Counted from the first letter of the stretch, positions 1-8,053 are shown. The stretch is 18,975 nt of DNA from DATARN01 sp036264135 (GCA_036264135.1 DATARN010000163.1:1-18975); one strand, 5' to 3'. Program-made: numbers and translations. Notes: a model not told the origin generated them from the sequence alone.

Positions 1-83
1 CCCAGCCAGTCGTGGAAGGTGATCGTCCCCTCGGTGGTGTCGGCGGTGAAGTCGGGGGCCTCGTCTCCGAGTTGCAGTGCCAT
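1..83 (-). CDS. Peroxiredoxin (AhpC/TSA family), N-terminal fragment
   Basis: Only the first 27 codons are in the window; the gene runs off the left edge. The visible protein begins MALQLGDEAPDFTADTTEG and continues to TFHDWLG. This is the typical start of 1-Cys (Prx6-type) peroxiredoxins, which reduce hydrogen peroxide and organic peroxides in the cytoplasm; the catalytic Cys lies further on, outside the window. The ATG is well supported: a strong Shine-Dalgarno, AGGAGG on the minus strand (plus-strand tcctcc at 91-96), sits 7 nt upstream. It is divergent from the mscS-like gene, with a 114-bp intergenic region. The family call is firm for so short a piece because the GDEAPDF and TEGTITFHDW signatures are characteristic. 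Confidence 0.85.
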   Translation of the reverse strand, partial: MALQLGDEAPDFTADTTEGTITFHDWL

Positions 84-185
84 GCGGTGGTCCTCCTGGA
101 AGTCCGTTTCGTGATGTCCTGATCCACCCTACCGCCGATCCCCCCCGAATGTCGACCCAGCTACTCGGGAATAGGGGGTGCGAGG

Positions 186-191
186 TAGGCT
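186..191 (+). promoter_or_regulatory. Candidate -10 box for the MscS-family gene (leaderless start)
   Basis: TAGGCT lies 6 nt before the ATG at 198, so transcription would start at or next to the start codon. No convincing -35 hexamer is visible about 17 nt upstream. A GAGGT string at 182-186 could instead act as a weak ribosome binding site. The rest of the 84-197 intergenic region shows no other clear signal. Confidence 0.35.
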
Positions 192-197
192 CGCCGG

Positions 198-1175
198 ATG
201 CTGCTCGCGGCGCCGTCCGCTTCCCCAGCAGGCGGCACCCTGACGTGGGCGGCCGGTGGCACCGCAGCGGCGCCGGCCGGGGGCACCGTGTACCAGTTCC
301 TGGTCGACCACGGCGTCGCGTCCAGCACCGCCCACACCGTGCAGGCGCTTTCCGTCGGCCCGCTGCGCATCGCCGTCGTGGTGGTGACGGCCTACCTGGT
401 CACCCGCCTCGTCCCCAGGGCAACCAGCCGGCTGGTGCGTTCCCTGCAGCTGCGCGCCCCGGCCCGGCTGACCTCGGTGCGGGCCAGCGAGCGGGCGGGC
501 ACGGTGGGGACGGTGCTCGGAAGCATCTTCCGCACCATCGTCTGGGTGGTCGCCTTCCTCACCATCCTCGGGATCATCGGGATCAACCTCGGCCCGTTCG
601 TGGCCACCGCCACCGTGATCGGTGCCGCCGTCGGCTTCGGGGCCCAGTCGCTCGTCAAGGATTTCCTCTCCGGCCTCCTCATCCTCATCGAGGACCAGTA
701 CGGCGTGGGCGACACCATCTCGACCAACGACATCAGTGGCACCGTCGAAGGGCTCAACCTGCGCACCACCCGGGTGCGCACGGTCGACGGGACCGTCTGG
801 TACGTCGCCAACGGCGAGATCCGCAAGGTCGGCAACAGCTCCGAGGGGTTCAGCCAGGCCGTCGTCGACATCGTGGTACCGCCGGGCACCGACCTCCACC
901 GGGTCCAGGAACTGGCGGCGGCCGAGGCGGCGGAGTTCGCCGCCTCGGAGGAGTGGAAGGCCAAGGTCCTCGACCCGCCCGCGGTTCTCGGCGTCCAGGG
1001 CGTGGCGGCCGACGGGGTGACGATCCGGGTGGTGGCCAAGACGGCGCCGGGCGACAACTATCCGGTGGCCCGGGAGCTCCGGGGCCGCATCATCGAGCGC
1101 CTCCGGCGGGAGGAGGTGGCGTGGGTCAGCTCGGCCGCCGATTCGGCGTCCGGCTCAGGTGGAAGCGTGCAGTAG
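198..1175 (+). CDS. MscS-family small-conductance mechanosensitive ion channel
   Basis: The 325-residue protein is a membrane channel that would open under membrane tension to release solutes during hypo-osmotic shock. Hydrophobic segments lie at about 57-73, 105-128 and 131-165. The third carries the pore-helix signature, with GFGAQSLVKDFLSG at 146-159 followed by ILIEDQYGVGD, the strongest family hallmark. The beta domain (about 166-230) and the alpha/beta C-terminal cage (about 230-320) follow. The length and three-helix layout match the small MscS class. The first 50 residues are Ala/Gly/Thr-rich and may be a periplasmic N-terminus. The ATG at 198 is preceded by a TANNNT box. It is divergent from peroxiredoxin and followed 84 bp later by an M23-like gene on the same strand. 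Confidence 0.93.
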   Translation: MLLAAPSASPAGGTLTWAAGGTAAAPAGGTVYQFLVDHGVASSTAHTVQALSVGPLRIAVVVVTAYLVTRLVPRATSRLVRSLQLRAPARLTSVRASERAGTVGTVLGSIFRTIVWVVAFLTILGIIGINLGPFVATATVIGAAVGFGAQSLVKDFLSGLLILIEDQYGVGDTISTNDISGTVEGLNLRTTRVRTVDGTVWYVANGEIRKVGNSSEGFSQAVVDIVVPPGTDLHRVQELAAAEAAEFAASEEWKAKVLDPPAVLGVQGVAADGVTIRVVAKTAPGDNYPVARELRGRIIERLRREEVAWVSSAADSASGSGGSVQ

Positions 1176-1217
1176 CAAGCTGTTACCGTTTCCCCTCGCC
1201 GATATGTCCCCATCGAC

Positions 1218-1231
1218 CCGGTTTCGACCGG
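1218..1231 (+). other. Short CCGGT-TTCG-ACCGG hairpin between mscS-like and M23-like genes
   Basis: A perfect 5-bp stem closes a UUCG tetraloop 43 nt after the mscS stop and 29 nt before the TTG start of the next gene. It could be a weak attenuator or terminator, or a 5' leader structure. No T-tract follows, only a G-run that serves as the candidate ribosome binding site of the next gene. Confidence 0.3.
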
Positions 1232-1259
1232 AAGGGGGGACGCTGGGGGGATTTGACCG

Positions 1260-2078
1260 TTGGACGACGACAGCCCGGTAGAGGAGCCGTACCCGCAGAC
1301 GTCGCAATGGACCGTGCCCGGATTGCCGCGGGCCTGCGCCATCAGCGTCGTCGGGATGACCCTCACCGCGGTGGCCGCCATTTTCCTGCTGAGCGGTCCG
1401 GCGGCGGCCGGCCCCTCTCGCCAACTGGTCACCATGGCGCGGACCACGCCCCTCCCGGGTGCCGCCCAGGTGGTGCCGGCGTTCGTGACCAAGGGTCTGC
1501 TGGCCTCCGCCGCGGCCAACGGATCCGTCCCGGCCCTCCCTGTCACCACCGCCCCCGCTCCGCCGGCCGCCGCTGGGGGCCCGCCGGCGGCCGCGGCGGC
1601 CGCCGTCGTCGCTGCGCCGGTTTCACACGCGGCGACGGCGGCCGCGCTACACCTCCTGCCGGGACTGCGCGCCGGGGGCGCCGTCGCCGTTCCTCTCCCG
1701 CTGGCGTACCTGCGGGGCGGCTCGATTGACCAAGGGGTGGACTACACCGCCCCGGGAGGGACCCCGCTGTTCGCCATGGGCCCGGGTGTCATCATCGCCG
1801 AGGGCATCGCCGGCTTCGGGCCCAACACGCCGGTGCTGCTGATCACCGCCGGACCCCTGCGGGGCCGGACGGTGTACTACGGCCACGCCGGCCCCAACGT
1901 CGTCCCGGTGGGCGCCCACGTGACCGCCGGCCAGCAGATCGGTGTCGTCGGGTCCGGCATCGTGGGCATGTCCACCGGGCCGCACCTGGAAGTCGGCTTC
2001 TACCCCCTGACGGGAAACATGGGCGCCGGGGCGGCGATGATGGCCTTCCTCAACGCCTTGGTGGGCCACCCGACATGA
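1260..2078 (+). CDS. Membrane-anchored M23 (LytM-fold) peptidase-like protein with altered zinc ligands
   Basis: The 272-residue protein has a short cytoplasmic N-terminus, one membrane segment at about 27-50, an Ala/Pro-rich linker (about 60-135) and an M23/LytM domain (about 150-250). Domain landmarks are DQGVD at 157-161, GTPLFA at 167-172, YYGH at 206-209, an AGQQIG turn at 223-228 and GPHLEVGF at 240-247. In active LytM peptidases the ligands are His in HxxxD, that Asp, and the second His of HxH. Here these positions are Asp157, Asp161 and Glu244, and only His209 and His242 remain. It may therefore bind peptidoglycan or regulate another hydrolase rather than cut, or use another metal set. 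I chose the TTG at 1260 because a G-rich stretch precedes it; the ATG at residue 33 would remove part of the membrane segment. Confidence 0.78.
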   Translation: MDDDSPVEEPYPQTSQWTVPGLPRACAISVVGMTLTAVAAIFLLSGPAAAGPSRQLVTMARTTPLPGAAQVVPAFVTKGLLASAAANGSVPALPVTTAPAPPAAAGGPPAAAAAAVVAAPVSHAATAAALHLLPGLRAGGAVAVPLPLAYLRGGSIDQGVDYTAPGGTPLFAMGPGVIIAEGIAGFGPNTPVLLITAGPLRGRTVYYGHAGPNVVPVGAHVTAGQQIGVVGSGIVGMSTGPHLEVGFYPLTGNMGAGAAMMAFLNALVGHPT

Positions 2079-2115
2079 GCCCGCCGCCTCGCCGGTCGTC
2101 GCGCCGAGGTCTCGC

Positions 2116-2853
2116 TTAACTGATCCGCGTGCCCACCGCGGCCCCGACGCCGTAGGTGACGCCGGCCGCGGCCACGGTGACCAGCAGCTGGCGGATGGAG
2201 CTGGCGACCGGAGAGCGGCCGGTGTAGCGGGCCAGGGCGACGCCGATCAGGATGGCGGCCACGGCGCCGAGCACCATCGACACCGCCACGGCCAGCGCCC
2301 CCTGGGTCAGGAACCAGGGAACCAGCGGGACCAGCGCCCCCAGGGCAAAACTGGCCGCCGACGCCCCCGCCGCCTGGTAGGGGTTGCCGAGGGAGTTGGG
2401 GTCGACGCCCAGTTCCTCCCGGGCATGGGTTTCCAGGGCCAGTTCGGGGGTGCGCATCATCTCGCCCGCCAATTCGCCGGCGGTGTCGGGATCGACGCCC
2501 CGGGACTCGTACAGCTGGGCCAGCTCGGCCCGCTCGGCGTCGGGGGCGCGGCGCAGCTCGATGGCTTCCATCTCCAGCTCCCGCTCGAGCAGCTCGGACT
2601 GGGCCTTCATGGACACGTACTCGCCGGCGGCCATCGAAAAGGCACCGGCCAAGAGGCCGGCCAGGCCGGCCAGGCGCACCGTGCCGACGCCTCCGGCGGT
2701 GTTGGCCCCGGCCACCCCGAGGATCAGGGAGACGTTGGTCACCAGGCCGTCGCTCACGCCCAGCACGGCGGCCCGGGCGGCGCCGCCCTGAATGTCGCGG
2801 TGATGCGACTCGGGGGGCGGGGGAAGCTTGTGGCGAGGCGCAGCGGTCGTCAT
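2116..2853 (-). CDS. VIT1/CCC1-family (Fe2+/Mn2+) transporter
   Basis: The 245-residue integral membrane protein belongs to the VIT1/CCC1 (nodulin-21-like) family, which moves ferrous iron or manganese across membranes. The sequence has the family start, RDIQGGAARAAVLGVSDGLV at about 19-38, then a helix with GVAGA, and then GAFSMAAGEYVSMKAQ around 70-86, the conserved second-helix motif. A charged cytoplasmic segment rich in Glu follows (about 86-150, ERELEMEAIELRR and others), typical of the metal-binding region in bacterial members. Three hydrophobic helices close the protein (about 160-240). The ATG at 2853 overlaps the stop of the upstream protease gene as ATGA, so the pair is probably translationally coupled. 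It converges with the M23-like gene, leaving 37 bp between the stops. Confidence 0.9.
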   Translation of the reverse strand: MTTAAPRHKLPPPPESHHRDIQGGAARAAVLGVSDGLVTNVSLILGVAGANTAGGVGTVRLAGLAGLLAGAFSMAAGEYVSMKAQSELLERELEMEAIELRRAPDAERAELAQLYESRGVDPDTAGELAGEMMRTPELALETHAREELGVDPNSLGNPYQAAGASAASFALGALVPLVPWFLTQGALAVAVSMVLGAVAAILIGVALARYTGRSPVASSIRQLLVTVAAAGVTYGVGAAVGTRIS

Positions 2854-3737
2854 CGAATGACTCCAATGATGGTGAGGGTGACAAACAGATTGAACAGCCC
2901 GTGGGCGATCATGCCCGGCCCGAGCCGACGATTCAGGTGGGCGGTGTAGCCGAGGACGACACCGATGGCCGCGGTGGCACAGAAGATGGAGACATTTCCG
3001 AGCCCGAGGCCGAACTGGTAGTGCGCCAGCCCGAAGAACCCGGCCTGGGCCCAGATGGCGCCCACGCCCAACCGGCTGGCCAGGCTGAGCCGAAGGAAGC
3101 CCCGAAAGAACAGCTCCTCGAAGATCGGGGCGCCGATCGACGCAATGACAGTAACAATCGCCACGCCAGTGGTGTTCCCCTGCTGGCTGGTGATGATGTT
3201 GGTGTTGCTGCCCGCAAACTGCGTGCCGTGGAATGCCGCCCCGACGAACCCGGCGGCGAACACGCAGGCCACGGCGGCGATCGGCCCGTAGGCCAGGTCA
3301 ATGAGGCGGAACCGCAGTCCGAAGTCCCGCACCAGCGAGCCGGTGCCGAAGCGGCGGCTGGCCACCACACACGTCCCGCCGAGCCCGCACCACAGCCCGA
3401 TCTCGCCCATCAGGATCTGGGCGGCGGTGCTGCCGGGAACGATCGCCGCCGCGATCACCTGCAGGATTCCGCTGGCGAGGAAGCCCACCACCGCCCCGGC
3501 CAGCCCGAACCATGCGGCCCGGGCCGGCAGCGGCCGCGGCTCGTCCCCGCGTCGCTCGGCGTCGCCGGCGGGCACGGGGGCGAGAGGGGGACCGGCTGGG
3601 GTCGGGGCCAGGGTGGTCGGTCCATACCGGGCGACGGCCGGGGTCCAGTTGCCGCCGTCCCACCACCGCGCCGCCGGCTGGCCGCCAGGATCGGGGTACC
3701 AACCGGGCGGAGGCAGCCTCTCCGGCGACCAGGTCAT
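2850..3737 (-). CDS. DUF2510-CPBP intramembrane metalloprotease family protein
   Basis: The 295-residue protein starts with a DUF2510 domain (PPGWYPDPGG at 10-19, then RWWDGGNWT), a small motif common at the N-terminus of actinobacterial membrane proteins. A Pro-rich linker runs to about residue 70 and a multi-helix membrane domain covers about 73-295. The CPBP (ABI/Rce1-like) motifs are all present: EELFFRGF with Glu207, Glu208 and Arg212; FFGLAHY with His239; and HGLFN with His279 and Asn283. The catalytic residues of the family are therefore intact. Substrates cannot be inferred; the family includes prenyl-protein proteases and immunity-type proteins. It is first in a two-gene unit with the VIT1-type transporter, overlapping it by 4 bp, and divergent from the MFS gene across 62 bp. 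Confidence 0.9.
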   Translation of the reverse strand: MTWSPERLPPPGWYPDPGGQPAARWWDGGNWTPAVARYGPTTLAPTPAGPPLAPVPAGDAERRGDEPRPLPARAAWFGLAGAVVGFLASGILQVIAAAIVPGSTAAQILMGEIGLWCGLGGTCVVASRRFGTGSLVRDFGLRFRLIDLAYGPIAAVACVFAAGFVGAAFHGTQFAGSNTNIITSQQGNTTGVAIVTVIASIGAPIFEELFFRGFLRLSLASRLGVGAIWAQAGFFGLAHYQFGLGLGNVSIFCATAAIGVVLGYTAHLNRRLGPGMIAHGLFNLFVTLTIIGVIR

Positions 3738-3799
3738 GGGTGGAACGTACCCCGCCCGGTCGTTCCCGCTTGCCCCCGATTTTCGACCATGCTCAAGGC

Positions 3800-5068
3800 G
3801 TGCACTCCGTTCGGGCCACGGCGGGCCGGCTCGACCGTCGCCACTGGTTCCTGCTGTGCCTGCTCGGTGCCGCCTCGTTCTTTCAGGGCTACGACCTCAA
3901 CCTGGTGGCGGTGGCCCTCACCCAGATCCGCCACAGCTTCTCCTTGAACCAGTCGGAGGCCTCGCTGTGGCTGGGGGTGCTGTACCTGGGCGCCCTCCCC
4001 GCCATCTTCCTGACCCGCCAGGCCGACCAGCGGGGCCGGCGGACCATCCTGATGGTGTCGGTGCTCGGCTACACCCTGGCGACGGGGCTCACCGCGCTGG
4101 CCCCGAGCATCCTGGTGTTCGCCGCCTGCCAGTTCGGCGCCCGCGGGTTCCTTGGCTGCGAGCAGGCGGTGGCCTGGACCATGGTCGCCGAGGAACTGCC
4201 CGCCACGTCCCGGGGACTGGGGTTCGGCTTCCTGGCCACCGCCGCCGCCCTCGGTGTGGGCGCCAGCTCCATCCTCTACGGGCCGGTCGGGCTGTCGTGG
4301 CGCTGGCTGTACGCCATCGCCACGCCGCCCCTTCTCTTTGTGGCCGTGCTGCGCCGGCGGCTCCCGGAGAGCCGGCGGTTCGTCCAGGCGCGCCAGGAAG
4401 GATTGCTGGTGCAGCGCTGGCGGCAGATCCTGCAGCCGCCCAACCGCCGCTGGTTCGTGCTGCTCAGCGTGACCGCAATGCTGGGAGCGCTCACCACTCA
4501 TGCGGTCGCCCTGGCGCCTGACTTCCTGCAGACGCAGCGCCACCTGCCGGCCAGCACCGTCGCCCTGCTCGTGACGGCCGGCGGGATACCGGCGGTGCTG
4601 GTGCAGCTGGTGGCCGGGCCCCTGTCGGACCGCTACGGTCGCAAACTGGTCGGATGCTCGTTCGCCGCCCTGGCGGTGGTGGGGGCGTTGCTGTTCTTCT
4701 TTGTCGCCCGTTCCGAGCTGGCCTTCGGTGGCGCCATCGCGTTGACCCTCAGCGGGACCCTGGGTGCCCGGCCGGCGCTGGGCGCCTTCAGCACGGAGCT
4801 GTTCACCACGCCCATGCGGGCCTTCGGCAGCGCCGCCGTCTCGGTGGCGATCGTGCTCGGTGAGGTGACCAGCCTGGGGGTCGGCGGCATCCTGCTGCGG
4901 GCCTTCGGCAATTTGCCCGATGTCGTGGCCGTCCTCATCCTCGGCCCCATCGCGGTGATCCTGATCACCGCCAAGTTCTTCCCCGAGACCAAAGGCCAGG
5001 AATTGGAGGACATCAACCGTCCGGTGGTCGCCTTTCCCGACACCGTGATTGTGGCACCCGACGCCTAG
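3800..5068 (+). CDS. MFS transporter (sugar/organic-acid porter type)
   Basis: The 422-residue permease has about 12 hydrophobic helices, the usual size for the family. The first helix ends in FFQGYDLNLV (27-36), with the buried Asp typical of metabolite:H+ symporters. The loop 2-3 signature reads RQADQRGRRTIL (73-84), and the equivalent in the second half is DRYGRKLVG. The C-terminus carries FPETKGQELEDI, a strong sugar-porter/aromatic-acid-transporter signature. The open frame extends back into the divergent protease gene, but the protein resembles the family only from the GTG at 3800. That GTG has no clear Shine-Dalgarno and has a poor -10-like CATGCT at 3788-3793, so leaderless initiation is possible. 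The substrate is unknown. It converges with the SGNH gene, 10 bp apart. Confidence 0.88.
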   Translation: MHSVRATAGRLDRRHWFLLCLLGAASFFQGYDLNLVAVALTQIRHSFSLNQSEASLWLGVLYLGALPAIFLTRQADQRGRRTILMVSVLGYTLATGLTALAPSILVFAACQFGARGFLGCEQAVAWTMVAEELPATSRGLGFGFLATAAALGVGASSILYGPVGLSWRWLYAIATPPLLFVAVLRRRLPESRRFVQARQEGLLVQRWRQILQPPNRRWFVLLSVTAMLGALTTHAVALAPDFLQTQRHLPASTVALLVTAGGIPAVLVQLVAGPLSDRYGRKLVGCSFAALAVVGALLFFFVARSELAFGGAIALTLSGTLGARPALGAFSTELFTTPMRAFGSAAVSVAIVLGEVTSLGVGGILLRAFGNLPDVVAVLILGPIAVILITAKFFPETKGQELEDINRPVVAFPDTVIVAPDA

Positions 5069-5082
5069 CCGACCGGGGCTAG
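5065..5082. other. Palindrome spanning two convergent stop codons
   Basis: CTAGCC, six bases, then GGCTAG form a 6-bp stem. The left arm contains the TAG of the MFS gene and the right arm contains the TAG of the convergent SGNH gene. It could act as a weak bidirectional terminator, though no T-tract follows on either side. Confidence 0.3.
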
Positions 5083-6104
5083 CCGATCTTCCAGAGGGTG
5101 CCGATGTCGGCCAGGAGGACGGGGGTGACGAGGCCGGCGCCGGCGAGGGTGATGTGGATGCCGTCGGACTCCCGGACGGTGATCGACTTGCCGGCGGCGG
5201 CCAGATAGGTGGTGAAGCTGTTGCCCGGGCCGTCGATGAGGGGGCCGGTGTCCACGTAGGTCACGTTGGGATGGGTCGCGGCGGCGGCGCGGACGGCGGC
5301 GTTGATCAGGTCCTTGCTCTGGTTGAGGCGGGGCCGGCGCACCGCGGGTACGCCCAGCCAGAGAACCTGGCGGGTGCCGTCGGCGGTGGCGTCGAGGATC
5401 CGGTTCACCCGCCGGGCGTACTCGGCCTGCCATTCGGGGCTCTGGTTCGGGAAGCGGTGACCGTTGACGACCATGTCCTGGTCGTCGTTGGCGCCGAACA
5501 CCAGGATGACCACGTCGGGATTGACGGTGGCCATCTCGTGGGCGATGGCGCCCGGCCAGTCGTAGACGTCGGGGCGGGCCAAGCCGGTGCCGATCCGGAA
5601 GTCCTGGGACGCCTTGATGAGCGGGTTGCCGGCGGTCTTGTCGATGAACGACTCGGCGATCGTCCCCATCAGCGAATCGCCGGCCAACCACACCTTCAAG
5701 GGCTGCTGGGCGGTCGGCACCCGGCGCGCGATGGTGGTGGTCGTGGTCGACGGCGGCGGACCGGTGACGGGAGCTCCGCTGGTGACCGGGGTCGTGGTGG
5801 TGGAAGAGGGACGGGGGCGGGTCGTGACCGCCGCCGCCGCCGATGGATGGGACACGAACGTGTCGTCGATGAGTTTGCGGGGCAGGTCGAGGCCGGTCCA
5901 GTGGCTGATCGTGCGGATGGGCCGGGCCACGGCCAGTTGCATTGAGCGGGAGCGGCCGAACGACTGGCCTTCGATCGATTGGACCAGCGAGTCGGCGTTC
6001 AGGAAGGCGGCCAGCAGCATGCCGACCAGGGCGACGGCGATGACCTGGCCGGCGGAGACGGTCCGCCGGCCGTCAACATCGTGCGGGGAGGGGCGGGTCG
6101 GCAC
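5079..6104 (-). CDS. DUF459 SGNH/GDSL-hydrolase-fold protein, membrane anchored
   Basis: The 341-residue protein has one N-terminal membrane helix (about 18-36), a Thr/Pro-rich linker (about 88-130) and an exported SGNH domain (about 135-341). Block I is AGDSLMG with Ser144, block III is FGANDDQ (203-209), and block V is SDGIHIT with Asp314 and His317, so the catalytic Ser-Asp-His set is complete. DUF459 proteins next to MBOAT acyltransferases are thought to transfer or remove acetyl groups on envelope polysaccharide or peptidoglycan, as in AlgI/AlgJ and PatA/PatB pairs. I chose the GTG at 6104, 5 nt after the MBOAT stop. Longer versions would overlap the MBOAT gene and lack similarity; the next in-frame candidates would damage the membrane helix. 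Confidence 0.85.
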   Translation of the reverse strand: MPTRPSPHDVDGRRTVSAGQVIAVALVGMLLAAFLNADSLVQSIEGQSFGRSRSMQLAVARPIRTISHWTGLDLPRKLIDDTFVSHPSAAAAVTTRPRPSSTTTTPVTSGAPVTGPPPSTTTTTIARRVPTAQQPLKVWLAGDSLMGTIAESFIDKTAGNPLIKASQDFRIGTGLARPDVYDWPGAIAHEMATVNPDVVILVFGANDDQDMVVNGHRFPNQSPEWQAEYARRVNRILDATADGTRQVLWLGVPAVRRPRLNQSKDLINAAVRAAAATHPNVTYVDTGPLIDGPGNSFTTYLAAAGKSITVRESDGIHITLAGAGLVTPVLLADIGTLWKIG

Positions 6105-6109
6105 GGCGC

Positions 6110-8053
6110 TCAGAACCGGAAGTAGATGAACGGGGCCACGCCGGCCGGTCCGAGCAGGTCGATCACCGTCAGCACGCCGGCGAGGAGCAGGGCCTGGTAC
6201 CAGAGGTTGAGCCGGGAGAAGAGGACCTGCAGCCGCGGCCCGAAGCCCCGCGGTCCCAGCTGGAAGGCCAGGGCGCCGACGATCACCGCGACGACCTTCC
6301 AGTTGAGGTGCTGGTGGGGTCCGAAGCTGAAGATGCGGCCCAACACCTGGATGGCGTTGTGGAACGAGGTCGCCCGGAAGAAGATCCAGGCCAGGCACAC
6401 CAGGTGGAAGGTGATCAGCCGGCCGATCCAGGCCCGGGCGCCAGGCGATAGGGCCGGCGGCCGGTTGTTGCTGGTCGGGCCGCTGGTTGTGGCCGGGGGA
6501 TCGCTCTCCAGACGCCGGAACCCGGCACCCGGTGCCGGCCGGCCGGCGGGCACCCCGGCGGGATCGCCGGACGTGTTGCGCCGGGCGAAGTGGGCGCCGC
6601 CGCGTCGCCGCGTCGCGTCGGCGGGGAGGGGAGGTGGGTCGTTGGACCGGCTGGATACGGGAAGCGAGCGTCGGCGACTCAGTCCCGGCTCGCCCGCGGC
6701 GACCGCGGCCAGCGGATCCGCCGATCCGAGGTCGGCGGAGGCAACCGACCCGGCGCCCGCCACCACCGGCTGCTCGCTCGAGGCGGGGGCGGCCGCGGCG
6801 GCAACCGACCCGGCGCCGGCCACAACCGGCTGCTCACCGGAGCCGCCTGGGGCGGCGGCCACTCCGGCGGTGATCACCTCACCTCGGGCCAGGCTGATCA
6901 CCTTGGGCCGCCGAGCGGTCGGGGCCGCAGCAGGAGAAGCCGGAGGCGGAGGAGCGGCGTCCGGTGCGGACGGGCCCCCTTTTCCCTCCGCTGGCAGTTT
7001 GTGCCGCTCGCCCCACCAGCGCTCCGCCGCCAAACCGGCGCCGTGCAGTCCGCCCCACGCCACGAACGTCCACGCCGCGCCGTGCCACAGGCCGCCGAGG
7101 AGCATCGTCAACATCAGGTTGACGTAGGTGCGCACCCGGCCGCGACGGTTGCCGCCCAGGGGGATGTAGACGTAGTCGCGCAGCCACCGCGACAGCGTCA
7201 TGTGCCACCGCCGCCAGAAGTCCTGGAGGCTGGTGGCGGCATAAGGGGCGTTGAAGTTCTGCGGGAACTGGATGCCGAGCAGCAGGGCCAGCCCGATGGC
7301 AATGTCGGTGTACCCGCTGAAGTCGGCGTAGATCTGGATGGCGTAGGCGTAGACGCCAACCAGGGCCTCGGCGCCGGCGTGCTGGCGGGGGAAGCCGAAC
7401 AATGGGTCGGCGGCGTAGGTGGCCAGGTAGCTGGCGATGACCACCTTCTTGAACAGGCCGAGGGAGATGAGCCAGAACGCCTTGCCGACGTCGACGTGGC
7501 GGGGGTCGATCTTCTCCTTGATCTGGGGCAGGAACTCCGTGGCCCGCACGATCGGGCCGGCGACGAGGTGGGGGAAGAACGACAGGTAAACGGCGAACTC
7601 GAGCAGCGAGGACGGCTGGATCTTGCCTCGCGAGGTGTCGATGACGTAGCTGAGGGCTTGGAAGGTGAAAAAGGAGATCCCGATGGGCAGGAGCACTTCG
7701 GGAAGTGGGACGTGGCCGTGGACCCCGAGGAAGTTCAGGGAGCTTTGCGCCGTCAGCGACAAGAAGCCGATGTACTTGAACCAGGCGAGGACTCCGAGGT
7801 TGGTCGCCACCGCGCCGATCGTCCAGTTCCGGCGCGCCGATCCCTCGGCGGCGTGGATCCGCTGGGCGAAGAACTGGTTGACGACCGTAGAGCCGGCGAG
7901 GAGGGGCACGAAGCGCCTGTCGGCCGCCCCGTAGAAGAACCAGCTCGCCCCCACCATGAACAGCCGCCAGCGGGTGCGGTGAGGCATCAGCAGCCAGCTG
8001 ACCGGCAACACCACAGCAAAAAATGCGGCGAAGGAGAGTGTGGGGAAGAGCAT
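6110..8053 (-). CDS. MBOAT-family O-acyltransferase (AlgI/PatA-like) with large internal insertion
   Basis: The 647-residue polytopic membrane protein would pass acetyl or similar groups across the membrane for O-acylation of an envelope polymer. Conserved family stretches are GASWFFYGA (35-43), WFKYIGF (91-97), LLPIGISFFTFQALSYVID (121-139), FPHLVAGPIVR (160-170), YADFSGYTDIAIG (242-254), FWRRWHMTLSRWLRDYVYIP with His284, and GGLWHGAAW with the catalytic His324. Between about 355 and 538 it carries a Pro/Ala/Ser/Arg-rich segment with no family similarity, after which the last helices resume (RLITFHLVCLAWIFFRA onward). Most AlgI-like proteins are shorter by roughly that amount. The ATG at 8053 matches the family start (LFPTLSFAAFF); longer frames upstream encode only Arg/Gly-rich nonsense. 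No strong Shine-Dalgarno is seen. Confidence 0.9.
   Translation of the reverse strand: MLFPTLSFAAFFAVVLPVSWLLMPHRTRWRLFMVGASWFFYGAADRRFVPLLAGSTVVNQFFAQRIHAAEGSARRNWTIGAVATNLGVLAWFKYIGFLSLTAQSSLNFLGVHGHVPLPEVLLPIGISFFTFQALSYVIDTSRGKIQPSSLLEFAVYLSFFPHLVAGPIVRATEFLPQIKEKIDPRHVDVGKAFWLISLGLFKKVVIASYLATYAADPLFGFPRQHAGAEALVGVYAYAIQIYADFSGYTDIAIGLALLLGIQFPQNFNAPYAATSLQDFWRRWHMTLSRWLRDYVYIPLGGNRRGRVRTYVNLMLTMLLGGLWHGAAWTFVAWGGLHGAGLAAERWWGERHKLPAEGKGGPSAPDAAPPPPASPAAAPTARRPKVISLARGEVITAGVAAAPGGSGEQPVVAGAGSVAAAAAPASSEQPVVAGAGSVASADLGSADPLAAVAAGEPGLSRRRSLPVSSRSNDPPPLPADATRRRGGAHFARRNTSGDPAGVPAGRPAPGAGFRRLESDPPATTSGPTSNNRPPALSPGARAWIGRLITFHLVCLAWIFFRATSFHNAIQVLGRIFSFGPHQHLNWKVVAVIVGALAFQLGPRGFGPRLQVLFSRLNLWYQALLLAGVLTVIDLLGPAGVAPFIYFRF
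6741..6835 (-). repeat. Two 35-bp direct repeats, 60-bp period, in the MBOAT insertion
   Basis: Copies at 6741-6775 and 6801-6835 differ at only two positions. On the minus strand they encode EQPVVAGAGSVA twice in the low-complexity insertion of the acyltransferase. The period is a whole number of codons (20), which fits growth of the insertion by in-frame duplication. Confidence 0.8.

Noticed and set aside
1150..1259. c-di-AMP (ydaO-type) riboswitch before the M23-like gene
   Set aside because: Such riboswitches often precede actinobacterial cell-wall hydrolases, but the gap is too short and holds only a small UUCG hairpin.
77..1729. 550-codon plus-strand frame across mscS and the M23-like gene
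   Set aside because: Arg/Pro/Gly-rich composition, and it overlaps two recognisable genes in other frames.
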